Source: Silvanigrella paludirubra
GTDB taxonomy: Bacteria > Bdellovibrionota_B > Oligoflexia > Silvanigrellales > Silvanigrellaceae
Direction of reading: 5' to 3'
DNA: 64,000 bases
NCBI RefSeq assembly: GCF_009208775.1
Contig: NZ_WFLM01000005.1
Location: forward strand, 127,168-191,167
A program made the position numbers and the translations under genes. Positions within the stretch are counted from its first letter, which is position 1. The number at the start of each line of letters is the position of its first letter. The notes under the pieces were generated by a model. It was not told where the DNA came from. It saw only the letters and a list, made by a program, of their open reading frames with translations, and searched no databases. This document shows, piece after piece, positions 62,894 through 64,000 of the stretch.

Positions 62894-64000
62894 ATGACAA
62901 TAAAATCAAATACAATTAGTTTGGAGGCGGTTCAAAATTTGGAACACGCCTTGAGTTCTTCTATTTTAAATCAGCTTGGAGATTTTTTTTGGAAAGATCG
63001 GGTTCATTCCATTGAAAACGACTCAGGAAAATTAAAAATCCGCTTTTACTCAGATGGACTGAATTTATCGGCTAAAACTGAGATAGAGACGTTTATCCGA
63101 AACCAGCTGAAAGAAGATACAAGTGAAAGTGAGTTTTCAATCTACTTTGAAAGAAAAGAAAAATCCGCTTCGTCTACTCCAGCATCAAAACCAAATGAAA
63201 ATCACACGAATCATAGCCATAGTCCTCAAAATTCAGCCGCAAAACCCGCCCCTGATATGAAACCTCCATCTGGTAAGAAACCTATCCAGGGAGTTAAAAG
63301 AATTATTGCTGTCGCAAGTGGGAAAGGTGGAGTTGGGAAAAGCACGGTTAGTGTGAATTTAGCTATTGGATTACATAATCAAGGTTACAAAGTTGGTATT
63401 TTAGACGCCGATATTTATGGACCAAGCGTTCCAACAATGCTTAATTTACATCAAGATCCTCTTGTAAATGAAAATAATAAAATTATTCCACCAGAGGCCC
63501 ATGGCTTAAAAGTAATGTCTTTTGGTTTTTTTGCTCCTGAAGAAACGGCAGTTATTTGGCGCGGTCCCATGATAATGAAAGCTCTTCAACAATTTTTTTG
63601 GGATGTCGACTGGGGAAATTTAGACTTTTTAATTATTGATTTACCTCCAGGTACGGGTGACGCTCAATTAACTCTTGTTCAAAGTATTCCAATTACAGGC
63701 GCAGTCATTGTAACAACTCCACAAAATGTAGCTCTGCTTGATGCTGTTAAAGGAATTGCCATGTTCCGCAAGACAGATGTTCCTATAATTGGTGTCGTTG
63801 AAAACATGTCTACCTTTACTTGCCCATCCTGCGGAACAGAATCTCATATTTTTGGATCAGGAGGAGCAGAAAGAATTTCAGGAAAATTTGAAGTACCACT
63901 ACTTGGCCACATTCCTCTTATTTCCGAAATTCGTGAAGCAGGAGACTTAGGTTCTCCTTTAACTACAAAACAAAATAATCAAGTTCGTATTCGTTTTGCA
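62894..64000 (+). CDS. mrp: Mrp/ApbC family Fe-S cluster carrier ATPase (3-prime end outside the window)
   Basis: The frame from ATG 62894 stays open to the last base, giving 369 residues with no stop, so the end lies beyond. Residues 1-95 resemble the MIP18-like domain that precedes many Mrp proteins. A His/Asn/Pro-rich linker follows (ENHTNHSHSPQNS). The P-loop is ASGKGGVGKSTV (deviant Walker A), then LDADIYGPSVPTML, DLPPGTGDAQLTLV and the bridging cysteine pair TCPSCGTE (CxxC). Mrp proteins bind and hand over Fe-S clusters. Adjacency to the Nfu carrier supports this. Confidence 0.95.
   Translation, partial: MTIKSNTISLEAVQNLEHALSSSILNQLGDFFWKDRVHSIENDSGKLKIRFYSDGLNLSAKTEIETFIRNQLKEDTSESEFSIYFERKEKSASSTPASKPNENHTNHSHSPQNSAAKPAPDMKPPSGKKPIQGVKRIIAVASGKGGVGKSTVSVNLAIGLHNQGYKVGILDADIYGPSVPTMLNLHQDPLVNENNKIIPPEAHGLKVMSFGFFAPEETAVIWRGPMIMKALQQFFWDVDWGNLDFLIIDLPPGTGDAQLTLVQSIPITGAVIVTTPQNVALLDAVKGIAMFRKTDVPIIGVVENMSTFTCPSCGTESHIFGSGGAERISGKFEVPLLGHIPLISEIREAGDLGSPLTTKQNNQVRIRFA

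Overview
The window is a very AT-rich (by eye), densely coding stretch of a Gram-negative bacterial chromosome. Signal peptides, lipobox leaders, a LamB-like outer-membrane porin and periplasmic binding proteins indicate two membranes. The low GC, the row of M13 metallopeptidases and many proteins with no family I recognise suggest a low-GC member of Bdellovibrionota (Oligoflexia / Silvanigrellales-like). That placement is inference from general impression; no rRNA gene is present to test it.

Region by region. 2-7517: the end of a methyltransferase, then an overlapping class V aminotransferase / FAD-NAD(P)-binding protein / ATP-grasp ligase operon that looks like a small biosynthetic cluster. 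It faces an orphan peptide-type solute-binding lipid- or membrane-anchored protein and an FAD oxidoreductase. 7565-14164: core and stress genes: prmA, a PanE-like protein, a rhomboid protease split by a frameshift at a run of nine T, hpf, a tandem universal stress protein, a receiver/TPR protein, rpsP and rpsT. 14285-18305: an orphan sugar-type binding protein, a nitric-oxide-detoxification pair (group 1 truncated haemoglobin plus ferredoxin-type reductase) behind a perfect NsrR-like palindrome, and an Hsp31/DJ-1 gene with a TetR regulator sharing an operator motif. 18690-25786: a complete type I restriction-modification operon hsdM-hsdS-hsdR with a fourth gene for a winged-helix/PD-(D/E)xK protein; the block looks less AT-rich than its surroundings and is bordered by an unusual hairpin array.

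26101-36851: a translationally coupled PEP-mutase/isocitrate-lyase-like enzyme and TauE/SafE exporter, two secreted proteins of unknown role, a CPA2 cation/proton antiporter, a beta-lactamase-fold lipoprotein lacking the usual nucleophile, an 819-residue unknown with MORN-like repeats, and a TM2 protein. 36903-46713: orn, valS, a secreted DUF1028 protein, an orphan amino-acid-type binding protein, two hotdog thioesterases, a secreted histidine phosphatase, a LOG protein, and proB-proA. 46724-55057: four consecutive M13 (neprilysin-like) peptidases, clearly tandem paralogues. 55748-64000: azlCD, hup, eno, a DnaC-like ATPase with a small partner, a barrel-like unknown, a LamB-like porin, and the Fe-S assembly pair nfu-mrp (mrp runs off the end).

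The best candidate for a noteworthy system is the split flavohaemoglobin: haemoglobin and reductase as adjacent genes under an operator matching the NO-sensor NsrR. Next are the four-gene restriction locus, the aminotransferase/ATP-grasp cluster, the M13 array and the MORN-like unknown. No tRNA, rRNA, CRISPR array, transposase or prophage gene was recognised.
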